Part shown: piece by piece, positions 20,438-28,394 of the stretch
How the letters are laid out: every line of letters starts with the position of its first letter
How positions within the stretch are numbered: position 1 is the stretch's first letter
Assembly: GCA_017465905.1 (NCBI GenBank)
Contig: JAFTVE010000027.1
Location: 62,001 to 126,000 of the forward strand
DNA: 64,000 nucleotides
Reading direction: 5' to 3'
Source: Bacteroidaceae bacterium
Lineage (GTDB): Bacteria > Bacteroidota > Bacteroidia > Bacteroidales > Bacteroidaceae
The notes under the pieces: model-generated
The model's database searches: none
Told to the model about the DNA's origin: nothing
The model's input: only the letters and a program-made list of their open reading frames with translations
Translations under genes and position numbers: made by a program

Positions 20438-22996
20438 GTGGAAAAGAAAACTTACACGTTCGAAGAAGCGCAGAATGCTACGCTCGAATACTTCGGTGGC
20501 GACGCTCTTGCCGCAAGAGTATGGGCGAACAAGTATGCCATGAAAGACTCCTTGGGCAACATCTATGAAGAGACCCCGAGAGACATGCATTGGCGCATTG
20601 CCAATGAGATTGCCCGCGTAGAGGCAAAGTACCCCAATGCCTTGTCGGCTCAGCAGCTTTTTGACCTGCTCGACCACTTCAAGTACATCGTACCCCAAGG
20701 CAGTCCTATGACCGGTATCGGCAACAACTACCAGATTGCCTCTCTCTCAAACTGCTTCGTCATCGGTATGGACGGCAACGCAGACTCTTACGGTGCCATC
20801 ATCCGCGTTGATGAGGAGCAGGTACAGCTCATGAAGCGCCGTGGTGGCGTGGGTCACGACCTTTCACACATCCGCCCAAAGGGCTCACCTGTGAAGAACT
20901 CAGCCCTTACCTCTACCGGTTTGGTTCCTTTCATGGAGCGCTACTCAAACTCCACACGTGAGGTTGCGCAGGATGGTCGTCGCGGAGCATTGATGCTCAG
21001 CGTGTCTATCAAGCACCCCGACTCAGAATCGTTCATCGATGCCAAGATGACCGAAGGCAAGGTGACCGGCGCCAACGTATCGGTAAAGATGGACGACGAC
21101 TTCATGCGTGCAGCCGTAGAGGGCCGTCCCTACACACAGAAATATCCTATCGACAGCACCGAGCCACTTTACACCAAGGAGGTGAACGCATCAGAGCTGT
21201 GGAAAAAAATCGTTCACAATGCATGGAAGAGCGCTGAGCCAGGCGTACTCTTTTGGGACACCATCATCCGCGAGTCAGTGCCCGACTGCTATGCCGACCT
21301 CGGCTTCAAGACAGTCTCTACTAATCCCTGCGGCGAGATTCCCCTCTGTCCCTACGACTCATGCCGTCTACTCGCCATCAACCTTTACTCATATGTAGTA
21401 AACCCCTTCACCCCTGAGGCTTATTTCGACTTCGACCTCTTCAAGCAGCACGTAGCTGTAGCTCAACGCATCATGGACGATATCATCGACCTTGAAATCG
21501 AGAAGATTGAGGCCATCATGCAGAAGATTGAAAGCGACCCCGAGAGCGAGGAGGTTAAGGGAGCTGAACGCAAGCTGTGGCAAAAGATTATGGACAAGAG
21601 TACCCTTGGCCGCCGTACTGGTGTAGGTATCACCGCCGAGGGTGACATGCTTGCGGCTATGGGCCTGCGCTACGGTACCGACGAGGCTACCGATTTCTCA
21701 GAGAAAGTACACCGCACCATCGCCATCGAGGCCTACCGTTCATCGGTCAACATGGCAAAGGAGCGTGGTGCATTCAAGATATACGATAGCGAGCGCGAAA
21801 AGAACAACCCCTTCATCAACCGCATCAAAGACGCTGATCCTGCACTTTACGAAGAGATGAAGCAATATGGTCGTCGCAACATCGCCTGCCTCACCATCGC
21901 TCCCACCGGCACCGTGAGCTTGATGACACAAACCACCTCAGGTATCGAACCCGTATTCATGCCCGTATACAAGCGTCGACGCAAGGTGAATCCCAATGAC
22001 CCCGACGTACATGTAGACTTTACTGACGAAACAGGCGACTCATTCGAGGAGTTCATCGTATACCACCCCAAGTTCATGACTTGGATGGAGACCAAGGGCT
22101 ACGACACCACCAAACGCTACACCCAAGAGGAAATTGACGCGATGGTAGCCGAGAGCCCCTACAACAAGGCTACAGCCAACGATATCGACTGGCTCAAGAA
22201 GGTACAGATGCAGGGCCGCATCCAGAAGTGGGTAGACCACAGCATCAGCGTCACCATCAATCTCCCCGCCGACGTAAGCGAAGAGCTCGTCAACGACCTC
22301 TATGTAGAGGCATGGAAGTGTGGTTGTAAGGGTTGCACCGTATACCGTGACGGTTCACGCAGCGGTGTACTCATTGCCACCGACAACAAGAAGAAAACCG
22401 CCGACGGTAAGCCAGTAGAGGAGCCTTGCACCTGCAAGCCACCCGTAGTAGTAGAGACACGCCCCCGCGTACTCGAAGCCGATATCGTACGCTTCCAGAA
22501 CAACAAGGAGAAATGGGTAGCTTTCGTTGGATTGCTCGATGGACGTCCTTACGAAATCTTCACTGGTTTGGCCGACGATGAGGAAGGTATTCTTCTGCCT
22601 AAGTCTGTAACCAATGGATACATTATCAAGAATGTAGACGAAAACGGTGTAAAGCGCTATGACTTCCAATTCAGCAACAAGCGCGGCTACAAGACCACTA
22701 TCGAGGGCCTTTCCGAGAAGTTCGATAAGGAGTATTGGAACTATGCCAAGCTAATCTCTGGCGTACTCCGTTACCGTATGCCTATAGAGCAGGTAATCAA
22801 ACTCGTAAGCTCACTCCAACTTGATAGTGAAAGCATCAACACCTGGAAAGTTGGTGTTGAACGTGCCTTGAAGAAATACGTGCTCGACGGCACAGCAGCC
22901 AAGGGACAGGTTTGCCCCAACTGTGGCCAAGAGTCACTCGTATATCAAGAGGGTTGTCTCATCTGTACCAATTGCGGCACTAGCCGTTGCGGATAA
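20438..22996 (+). CDS. nrdJ: Adenosylcobalamin-dependent (class II) ribonucleotide reductase
   Basis: 852 residues; starts at GTG, because the first in-frame ATG is 34 codons in and would remove conserved N-terminal sequence. It reduces ribonucleotides to deoxyribonucleotides using a B12-derived radical. Visible signatures are LSNCFVIGMDG (redox Cys106), NPCGEIPL (radical Cys298), the APTGTVSLM phosphate loop and a C-terminal zinc ribbon (CPNCGQ ... CTNCG) followed by SRCG, typical of the NrdJ_Z subfamily. No separate small subunit lies nearby, as expected for class II. I saw no cobalamin riboswitch in the leader; instead there is a strong promoter and a 16-bp direct repeat. A terminator follows the gene. 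Confidence 0.95.
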   Translation: MEKKTYTFEEAQNATLEYFGGDALAARVWANKYAMKDSLGNIYEETPRDMHWRIANEIARVEAKYPNALSAQQLFDLLDHFKYIVPQGSPMTGIGNNYQIASLSNCFVIGMDGNADSYGAIIRVDEEQVQLMKRRGGVGHDLSHIRPKGSPVKNSALTSTGLVPFMERYSNSTREVAQDGRRGALMLSVSIKHPDSESFIDAKMTEGKVTGANVSVKMDDDFMRAAVEGRPYTQKYPIDSTEPLYTKEVNASELWKKIVHNAWKSAEPGVLFWDTIIRESVPDCYADLGFKTVSTNPCGEIPLCPYDSCRLLAINLYSYVVNPFTPEAYFDFDLFKQHVAVAQRIMDDIIDLEIEKIEAIMQKIESDPESEEVKGAERKLWQKIMDKSTLGRRTGVGITAEGDMLAAMGLRYGTDEATDFSEKVHRTIAIEAYRSSVNMAKERGAFKIYDSEREKNNPFINRIKDADPALYEEMKQYGRRNIACLTIAPTGTVSLMTQTTSGIEPVFMPVYKRRRKVNPNDPDVHVDFTDETGDSFEEFIVYHPKFMTWMETKGYDTTKRYTQEEIDAMVAESPYNKATANDIDWLKKVQMQGRIQKWVDHSISVTINLPADVSEELVNDLYVEAWKCGCKGCTVYRDGSRSGVLIATDNKKKTADGKPVEEPCTCKPPVVVETRPRVLEADIVRFQNNKEKWVAFVGLLDGRPYEIFTGLADDEEGILLPKSVTNGYIIKNVDENGVKRYDFQFSNKRGYKTTIEGLSEKFDKEYWNYAKLISGVLRYRMPIEQVIKLVSSLQLDSESINTWKVGVERALKKYVLDGTAAKGQVCPNCGQESLVYQEGCLICTNCGTSRCG

Positions 22997-23067
22997 GAGT
23001 TTACCCACAGGAAGGGATAATAAAGACAACGCGGATAACGAATCAAATTTTCTTTTACATACGCGAG

Positions 23068-23110
23068 AAAGGGGACCGCTCAAGTCGTTGAGGGTTCCCT
23101 TTCATTTTTT
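23068..23110 (+). terminator. Rho-independent terminator after nrdJ
   Basis: AAAGGGGACC-G-CTCAA (23068-23083) pairs with TTGAG-GGTTCCCTTT (23088-23102), with one G-T pair and one bulge. TCATTTTTT follows. It separates nrdJ from folB. Confidence 0.75.
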
Positions 23111-23144
23111 AGCCACACTGTTTCATAAAGCCAACAATGACGAC

Positions 23145-23528
23145 ATGCTCCAATCAATAACCATACAAAGCTCCACCATCGAGCTATGCAACCTCACTTT
23201 CCACGCCTACCATGGCGTATTGCCTGAGGAGCGCCTTTTGGGTAACACCTTTACAGTAAACCTCACTTTAGAAGCCGACATCAGCCAAGCCGTAGCCACA
23301 GACGACCTCAGCGGCACCATTAACTATGCTGAAGCCTACGAGGTCGTTAAACATGAGATGAATATCCCTTCACAATTGCTCGAGCACGTATGTGGCCGTA
23401 TCGGCAAAGCCCTACTTCACCGCTACCCCACCCTCAAACGAGTAAAGGTACGCGTCGCTAAGCACAATCCCCCTATCGAAGGTGCCGGAACATGCCAATC
23501 GGCTGTAACGATAGAATTCACACACTAA
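23145..23528 (+). CDS. folB: Dihydroneopterin aldolase FolB
   Basis: 127 residues. FolB cleaves 7,8-dihydroneopterin to 6-hydroxymethyl-dihydropterin and glycolaldehyde in folate synthesis. Family features are IELCNLTFHAYHGVLPEERLLGN split as IELCNLTFHAYHG and VLPEERLLGN, NYAEAYEVV, LLEHVCGRIGKALL (active-site Glu region) and VRVAKHNPPIEGA (catalytic Lys). The frame is open far upstream, overlapping the end of nrdJ, but the ATG at 23145 gives the normal FolB N-terminus and length. Its end faces the end of the DUF554 gene, 25 bases away. Confidence 0.9.
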   Translation: MLQSITIQSSTIELCNLTFHAYHGVLPEERLLGNTFTVNLTLEADISQAVATDDLSGTINYAEAYEVVKHEMNIPSQLLEHVCGRIGKALLHRYPTLKRVKVRVAKHNPPIEGAGTCQSAVTIEFTH

Positions 23529-23553
23529 TCCTTGGATTCCGTATAGCACAGTG

Positions 23554-24246
23554 CTACAGAACAATACTCCTAATAAAAAACCACACTACGGGGACCAGCA
23601 GTGAGGGTAGCATATTCAGCGTCTTGCAATCTTTCAACTTAAGCAACGACAATCCCGAGGCCACGATCATCAGTCCGCCTACGATGAGCAGCTCCGCCAT
23701 GAGTGCCTCGCTGATGGCTGTGCTCGATATCTTGGCCACCATGTAGAACATTCCCTGCCAGCAGAAGAGCACCGGTGCGGCAAGTATCATCCATATACCA
23801 TACGTGCTGGCAAATACGGTGGAGGTCACCAGGTCGAGCGTTGCATTGGTGTAGAGGAAGGTGTTGTCGCCCTTCAGGGCGCTTATCACCGGGCCGAGCA
23901 TGGCCAGCGGACCTATGCAATAGAGCAGGATGGCGGTGGAGAGCCCATCAGCCAGGTTGGCATTCCCACTTTTTTTCGAGCGTTTGTTTATCAGGTTTGC
24001 AAACCGTCCATCGAGGTCCAGCGCCGTGCCCACGATGCTACCCAAGGCTATCGACACGATGAACAGTACCGGGTATTCGCTCTTGCCGAAGTTGCTGATC
24101 ACGGCATTGAGCCCGATGCCCAGGCACGCCAGCCCGAGGCCCGTGTATAGGGTGTCCTTGTACTTCTCCTTTATGCCCCTGTTCATCACGGCGCCCACGA
24201 TGCTGCCTACGATTATCGTGCATGTATTTACTATGGTTCCTATCAT
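23554..24246 (-). CDS. DUF554 family membrane protein (YqgA-like)
   Basis: 230 residues, almost entirely hydrophobic with about six to seven membrane spans. The start at 24246 gives MIGTIVNTCTIIVGSIVGA, the typical N-terminus of DUF554 proteins; the frame is open 23 codons further but that extension is not family-like. Conserved stretches include GLGLACLGIGLNAVI and GSIVGTALDLDGR. The biochemical function of the family is unknown. It is a single gene on the minus strand, converging with folB. Confidence 0.85.
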   Translation of the reverse strand: MIGTIVNTCTIIVGSIVGAVMNRGIKEKYKDTLYTGLGLACLGIGLNAVISNFGKSEYPVLFIVSIALGSIVGTALDLDGRFANLINKRSKKSGNANLADGLSTAILLYCIGPLAMLGPVISALKGDNTFLYTNATLDLVTSTVFASTYGIWMILAAPVLFCWQGMFYMVAKISSTAISEALMAELLIVGGLMIVASGLSLLKLKDCKTLNMLPSLLVPVVWFFIRSIVL

Positions 24247-24274
24247 TATTTTGCTCCTATTTGCTTTGTTTGCA

Positions 24275-24282
24275 CAAAGATA
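24275..24282 (-). promoter_or_regulatory. Possible -7 box for the DUF554 gene
   Basis: On the minus strand TATCTTTG fits TAnnTTTG and lies 28 bases before the start at 24246. No matching -33 TTTG was seen. Confidence 0.45.
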
Positions 24283-24354
24283 CAATAAAGAATTAGAAGC
24301 GAGGAGAGAATACACGTGATTCTTTCCCCCACATGGATTTATTTCTCTTCACAA

Positions 24355-24389
24355 AAACAAAGAAAGGGCATCCCAATGGATGTCCTTTC
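24355..24389 (-). terminator. Rho-independent terminator of the ilvB-ilvN-ilvC unit
   Basis: A 12-bp stem (24378-24389 with 24362-24373, one G-T pair) with loop ATTG, followed on the minus strand by TTTGTTTTT. It lies 22 bases after the ilvC stop. Confidence 0.85.
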
Positions 24390-24410
24390 CTTGATTGTTT
24401 GCTATATTGC

Positions 24411-25454
24411 TTAATTATTCTCGGGACGAAGCTTGCGCACTACGGCACCAGTCTGCCACATCTCGCTCTCGCGGAGGGCACGGAGCTCCTCTTCGAGTTT
24501 CTCGCGGTAGTCGGGCTTAGAGTTGCTGTCGATAGAGATCTGAGCCTCGTTGCCGGTCTTCACGCTCTCGTAGAGCTGCTCCATGACGGGCTTGATGGCA
24601 TCGTGGAACGGACCCATCCAGTCGAGGGCACCACGCTGTGCGGTGGTAGAGCAGTTGGCATACATCCAGTCCATACCGTTCTTGGCGAAGAGGGGCATGA
24701 GCGACTGTGTGAGCTCCTCGACGGTCTCGTTGAAGGCCTCAGAGGGGGTGTGGCCATTCTCGCGGAGTACCTCGTACTGAGCGAGGAGCAAGCCCTGGAT
24801 AGCACCCATCAGTGAGCCGCGCTCGCCGGTGAGGTCAGAGTATACCTCACGCTTGAAGGTGGTCCCGAACAGGTAGCCTGAGCCTACGCCGATACCGAGG
24901 GCGATGCAGCGCTCGAATGCGCGGCCGGTAGCGTCCTGGAAGATGGCATACGATGAGTTCAAGCCACGGCCCTCGAGGAACATGGTGCGCAGTGAGGTAC
25001 CCGAGCCCTTGGGGGCGATGAGGATAACGTCAACATCGGCGGGAGGCACGATGCCTGTGCGCTCCTTATAGGTGATGGCGAAGCCGTGTGAGAAGTACAG
25101 TGCCTTGCCGGGAGTGAGGTGCTTCTTGATGGTGGGCCAGCAAGCGATCTGGGCAGCATCAGAGAGCAATACCTGGATGATGGTGGCACGCTCGCAAGCC
25201 TCCTCGATGCTGAAGAGGGTCTCGCCGGGTACCCAACCATCGGCTACTGCCTTGTCATAGGTCTTGCCTTCGCGCTGACCTACGATCACATTGAATCCGT
25301 TGTCGCGGAGGTTGAGCGACTGGCCGGGGCCCTGTACACCATAGCCGATAACGGCGATGGTCTCGTTCTTCAATACCTCGCGGGCTTTCTCCAAAGGAAA
25401 TTCTTCACGTGTTACGACGGTTTCTTCTACACCGCCAAAATTCATTTTTGCCAT
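24411..25454 (-). CDS. ilvC: Ketol-acid reductoisomerase (NADP+)
   Basis: 347 residues. IlvC rearranges and reduces acetolactate or acetohydroxybutyrate to the dihydroxy acids of valine/isoleucine synthesis. The Rossmann motif is AVIGYGVQGPGQSLNLRDNG (about 34-53). The C-terminal knotted domain holds the metal-site region SDLTGERGSLMGA and the substrate region NCSTTAQRGALDW. The first ATG (25454) was chosen; a second lies three codons in. It is the last gene of ilvB-ilvN-ilvC. The spacer before it carries a palindrome and period-7 repeats. Confidence 0.97.
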   Translation of the reverse strand: MAKMNFGGVEETVVTREEFPLEKAREVLKNETIAVIGYGVQGPGQSLNLRDNGFNVIVGQREGKTYDKAVADGWVPGETLFSIEEACERATIIQVLLSDAAQIACWPTIKKHLTPGKALYFSHGFAITYKERTGIVPPADVDVILIAPKGSGTSLRTMFLEGRGLNSSYAIFQDATGRAFERCIALGIGVGSGYLFGTTFKREVYSDLTGERGSLMGAIQGLLLAQYEVLRENGHTPSEAFNETVEELTQSLMPLFAKNGMDWMYANCSTTAQRGALDWMGPFHDAIKPVMEQLYESVKTGNEAQISIDSNSKPDYREKLEEELRALRESEMWQTGAVVRKLRPENN

Positions 25455-25517
25455 AACTTTTTAGTTTTTAAGTTTATGAGTTATTGAGTTTGTTTTTTGT
25501 TTGTTTTTAGGAGTTCA

Positions 25518-25590
25518 GAGTTGCATCCGGATGGCAACTCACAATTCATAATTCACAATTCATAATTCATAATTAAGAATTAAGAACTCA
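25518..25590. repeat. Palindrome plus period-7 tract in the ilvN-ilvC spacer
   Basis: A near-perfect 23-bp palindrome (25518-25540: GAGTTGC ... GCAACTC around ATCCGGAT) is followed at once by six heptamers of the AATTCAT/AATTCAC/AATTAAG type, ending at the ilvN stop codon. Confidence 0.8.
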
Positions 25591-26121
25591 CCCCCTGTTT
25601 ATCCTCTCCAAATACTCGTTCACATGCTCTTCGGTGTCGCGTGTGACGGCGATACGGCCCGAGCTCACGTATTGCAACACGCAGTCGAAGGCATCGAGCT
25701 CGGTGCGCAGGGCGATAATCTCGTCCGTCACGCCCGACTTCTCCACCACGGCATATACGGCGTTGGCCTCCATGATGCGGGCGCCATAGCGGCGGATGGT
25801 CTTCGAGATGAGCGGATTGTCCAGCAGCTTGGGTGTGGAGATCTTGAGCAGCGCTACCTCCTGCATGAATATCTCATCATCGAGGAAGTAGTGGGCCTGC
25901 ACCACGTCGATCTTCTTCTCTATCTGCTTGGTCACCTTGATGATGGTGTCCTCGTCGCTCCATGTGGTGATGGTGTATCGGTGTATGCCCTTGATGGACG
26001 AGGCCGATGCATTGAGGCTCTCGATGTTGAGCTGGCGACGGGTAAACACGGCAGTAATCTGATTGAGCAGACCGGCAATGTTCTCCGAGTGAACGATTAG
26101 GGTATATAGTTTCTTTTCCAT
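25588..26121 (-). CDS. ilvN: Acetolactate synthase regulatory (small) subunit
   Basis: 177 residues. An N-terminal ACT domain (about 4-78: YTLIVHSENIAGLLNQITAVFTRR, NIESLNASAS) binds valine for feedback inhibition of the catalytic subunit. The C-terminal ALS_ss_C domain covers about 80-170 (VALLKISTPKLLDN, GVTDEIIALRTELDAFD). It lies between ilvB and ilvC, separated from ilvB by 153 bases of repeat-rich spacer. Confidence 0.94.
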   Translation of the reverse strand: MEKKLYTLIVHSENIAGLLNQITAVFTRRQLNIESLNASASSIKGIHRYTITTWSDEDTIIKVTKQIEKKIDVVQAHYFLDDEIFMQEVALLKISTPKLLDNPLISKTIRRYGARIMEANAVYAVVEKSGVTDEIIALRTELDAFDCVLQYVSSGRIAVTRDTEEHVNEYLERINRG

Positions 26122-26274
26122 ATTATTATCTTTATGTACTATTTGACCATTTACTATTTACAATTGATTTACTATTTAGCTATTTGTCAATTTCAATTAT
26201 GCACCGTTGTCTTTATAGAGCAGTTGCCCGGTTGGTAATAAATGGTACATTGTAAATTGTCAATTGGTAAATTC
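26122..26274. repeat. Repeat-rich ilvB-ilvN spacer
   Basis: Degenerate period-7 sequence (CATTTAC, TATTTAC, TTTACTA, TTTGTCA) at about 26140-26200, and TTGTAAATTGTCAATTGGTAAATT at 26251-26274 read as overlapping heptamers. No gene or terminator was seen, so ilvN is probably read through from ilvB. Confidence 0.55.
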
Positions 26275-27969
26275 TCAACAGTCCATAGCATTCATCATCA
26301 TCACATTCACGGCACCTCCCGGGGGTGTCATGGGCATTACGTTCTCATTCTCCATGATGGCCACCTCGAGCAGGAAGGGTCCGTCGGTAGCGAGCATGGT
26401 GTCGATGGCACTGGCCAGTTGGCTGCGCTCTACCACGAGCTGTGAGGGTATGCCATAGGCCTCGGCTATCTTCATGTAGTCGGGGTTGAGCATGGGGGTG
26501 CATGAGTAGCGCTTGCCGAAGAAGAGCTCCTGCCACTGGCGCACGTTGCCCAGGTAGTTGTTGTTGAGCAGGATCATCTTCACCGGTGCACCCGTCTCCA
26601 TAATGGTGCCAAACTCTTGGATGCTCATCTGTATGCCGCCATCGCCCATGAACACGCACACCGTGCGGTCGGGAGCGCCGAAGGTGGCACCTACTGCAGC
26701 GGGGAGGCCGAAGCCCATCGTACCTAGTCCGCCCGACGTGATGATGCTGCGCTTCTGCGTGTATTGGAAGTAGCGGGCCGACATCATCTGGTTCTGACCC
26801 ACGTCGGTCACTAAGATGGCCTTGTTGCCCGAAGCCTCGCTCACGGCGCGGGCTACCTCGCCCATGCGCAGTGGTCCCTCCTCGGGGTGTATGGCCTCAC
26901 GGATGACCTCGTTGTACTCCTTCTCCTCGTAGGGGGCGAAGCTGTCGATCCACTCCGTATGCTTGGCGGTGCTGACGGCCTCGGTGAGGCAGACCAGGGT
27001 GTCCTTGCAGTTGCCCAGCACGGCTACGTCGGCATGTACGTTCTTGTTGATCTCGGCAGGGTCGATGTCGAGGTGTATCACCTTGGCCTGCTTGGCATAG
27101 GCATCGAGGCGACCGGTGACGCGGTCGTCAAAACGCATGCCCACGGCGATGAGCAGGTCACACTCGTTGGTCTTCACGTTCGGACCCAAGTTGCCATGCA
27201 TACCCAGCATACCCTTACGCAAGCGGTGTCCGTGAGGCAGGGTAGAGAGTCCCAGCAGGGTACATCCCACGGGGATATCGGCTTTCTCCACGAAGGTGCG
27301 CAGCTCCTCGGTGGCATTGCCCAGCTCGATGCCCTGGCCTGCAAGCAGCAGTGGGCGCTCGGCAGCGTTGATGAGGGCAGCAGCCTCCTCTATGCTCTTG
27401 GGGTCGGTGTCGGGTACGGCGATATATCCGCGCTCCACATCAATGGTGGCAGGCTTGAAGTCCACCATACCCACCTGCGCATTCTTGGCAAAGTCGAGTA
27501 CCACGGGTCCGGGGCGTCCGGTACCTGCGATATGGAAGGCACGTGCCACGGCCCAAGCGATGTCCTCGGGGCGGCGCACCTGATAGCTCCATTTCGTGAT
27601 AGGCTGCGTGATGCCCACGAGGTCTACCTCCTGGAAGGCGTCGGTGCCAAGGAAGTTGGCCGCCACCTGTCCGGCAATGACCACGATAGGCGTACTGTCG
27701 AGCATGGCATCGGCCACGCCCGTTATGGTGTTGGTGGCACCGGGGCCACTCGTCACGATGCACACACCCACCTTGCCCGACGCACGGGCATAGCCCTGCG
27801 CTGCGTGGGCGGCACCCTGCTCGTGGCGCACAAGTACTTGCTTGAAATCATTCTGATGGTCATACATGGCATCAAACACGGGCATGATGCTGCCGCCGGG
27901 GTAGCCAAACACGGTGTCTACGCCCTCGTGGATGAGTGCCTGCATGAGTGCTTCTGAACCAGTAATCAT
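26275..27969 (-). CDS. ilvB: Acetolactate synthase catalytic (large) subunit
   Basis: 564 residues. This thiamine-diphosphate enzyme joins pyruvate with pyruvate or 2-oxobutyrate, the first common step of valine, leucine and isoleucine synthesis. Motifs are GYPGGSIMPVFDAM, the catalytic glutamate in RHEQGAAHAAQG (Glu50), SGPGATN, the FAD-region sequence GMRFDDRVTG and the ThDP/Mg site MGDGGIQMSIQEF ... NNNYLGNVRQWQE. It is the first gene of ilvB-ilvN-ilvC. Expression is probably set by the leader-peptide attenuator at 28051-28214. Confidence 0.97.
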   Translation of the reverse strand: MITGSEALMQALIHEGVDTVFGYPGGSIMPVFDAMYDHQNDFKQVLVRHEQGAAHAAQGYARASGKVGVCIVTSGPGATNTITGVADAMLDSTPIVVIAGQVAANFLGTDAFQEVDLVGITQPITKWSYQVRRPEDIAWAVARAFHIAGTGRPGPVVLDFAKNAQVGMVDFKPATIDVERGYIAVPDTDPKSIEEAAALINAAERPLLLAGQGIELGNATEELRTFVEKADIPVGCTLLGLSTLPHGHRLRKGMLGMHGNLGPNVKTNECDLLIAVGMRFDDRVTGRLDAYAKQAKVIHLDIDPAEINKNVHADVAVLGNCKDTLVCLTEAVSTAKHTEWIDSFAPYEEKEYNEVIREAIHPEEGPLRMGEVARAVSEASGNKAILVTDVGQNQMMSARYFQYTQKRSIITSGGLGTMGFGLPAAVGATFGAPDRTVCVFMGDGGIQMSIQEFGTIMETGAPVKMILLNNNYLGNVRQWQELFFGKRYSCTPMLNPDYMKIAEAYGIPSQLVVERSQLASAIDTMLATDGPFLLEVAIMENENVMPMTPPGGAVNVMMMNAMDC

Positions 27970-28050
27970 ATCCTCTTAAGTTTTTGAGTTACTTAGTTTT
28001 TGAGTTCTTTGCCAAATGACAAAACTTATAAACTCATCAACTTATAAACT

Positions 28051-28084
28051 AAAATTAAAAACCTTCCTCCACAAGTGAGAAAGG
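28051..28084 (-). terminator. Attenuator terminator in the ilvB leader
   Basis: On the minus strand CCTTTCTC (28084-28077) pairs with GAGGAAGG (28069-28062), 8 bp with one G-U, loop ACTTGTG, followed by TTTTTAATTTT. A competing antiterminator exists: AAGTGAGAA (28126-28118), which covers the leader-peptide stop codon, is complementary to TTCTCACTT (28081-28073), which includes the left terminator arm. Confidence 0.8.
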
Positions 28085-28120
28085 CCGTCTTCTTATTACT
28101 AAACTAATACCATACGATTC

Positions 28121-28189
28121 TCACTTCCGTCCCTTTTCAAAGACTAGACCATCGACAATGACCAGATGAAGAATCGAATTTGCTTTCAT
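28121..28189 (-). CDS. ilvB leader peptide, branched-chain amino acid rich (22 aa)
   Basis: A 22-codon ORF starting about 18 bases downstream of the -7 box, with the core ILHLVIVDGLVF. Nine of these twelve residues are Ile, Leu or Val. The stop codon lies inside the left arm of an antiterminator that competes with a terminator just before ilvB. This is the classical layout of translation-controlled attenuation: ribosomes stalling at Ile/Leu/Val codons would leave the antiterminator free to form, while fast translation to the stop would cover it and allow termination. Too short for domain evidence, but codon content, position and RNA structure agree. Confidence 0.8.
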   Translation of the reverse strand: MKANSILHLVIVDGLVFEKGRK

Positions 28190-28206
28190 ATCTCGCTATT
28201 TGGCTG

Positions 28207-28265
28207 CAAAAATAGATATAAAATCCCGTTCCTACTAATAATTTATCATCTTTTTTCGCCGGTTT
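28207..28265 (-). promoter_or_regulatory. ilvB promoter and upstream conserved module
   Basis: On the minus strand the -7 box TATTTTTG (28214-28207) lies 18 bases before the leader peptide. The preceding 50 bases, including GAACGGGATTTT and AAAAAGATGA, match the ilvD promoter region without gaps. Confidence 0.7.
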
Positions 28266-28340
28266 GTGATTTTTTGTTTGCCAACCTCCTCGCGAACAAG
28301 AAAAAGTGTTACGCCAAACAAGGCCGTTTTACCAAACAAC

Positions 28341-28369
28341 TGCGGAGGCCAGCATTACCGGCCCCCGCA
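28341..28369 (-). terminator. Hairpin terminator after ilvD
   Basis: On the minus strand TGCGGGGGCC (28369-28360) pairs with GGCCTCCGCA (28350-28341), 10 bp with one G-T pair, followed by GTTGTTTGG. The T tract is weak. Confidence 0.65.
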
Positions 28370-28394
28370 ATGGTCACTATGGAATTTTTGATGC

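Noticed and set aside
22923-23144. An extended N-terminus for FolB overlapping the end of nrdJ
   Set aside because: The extra sequence has no FolB similarity, spans the nrdJ terminator hairpin, and the ATG at 23145 gives the normal family N-terminus.
24247-24315. A 23-codon N-terminal extension of the DUF554 protein
   Set aside because: It would cross the probable -7 box at 24275-24282 and is unlike the family N-terminus, which begins MIGT.
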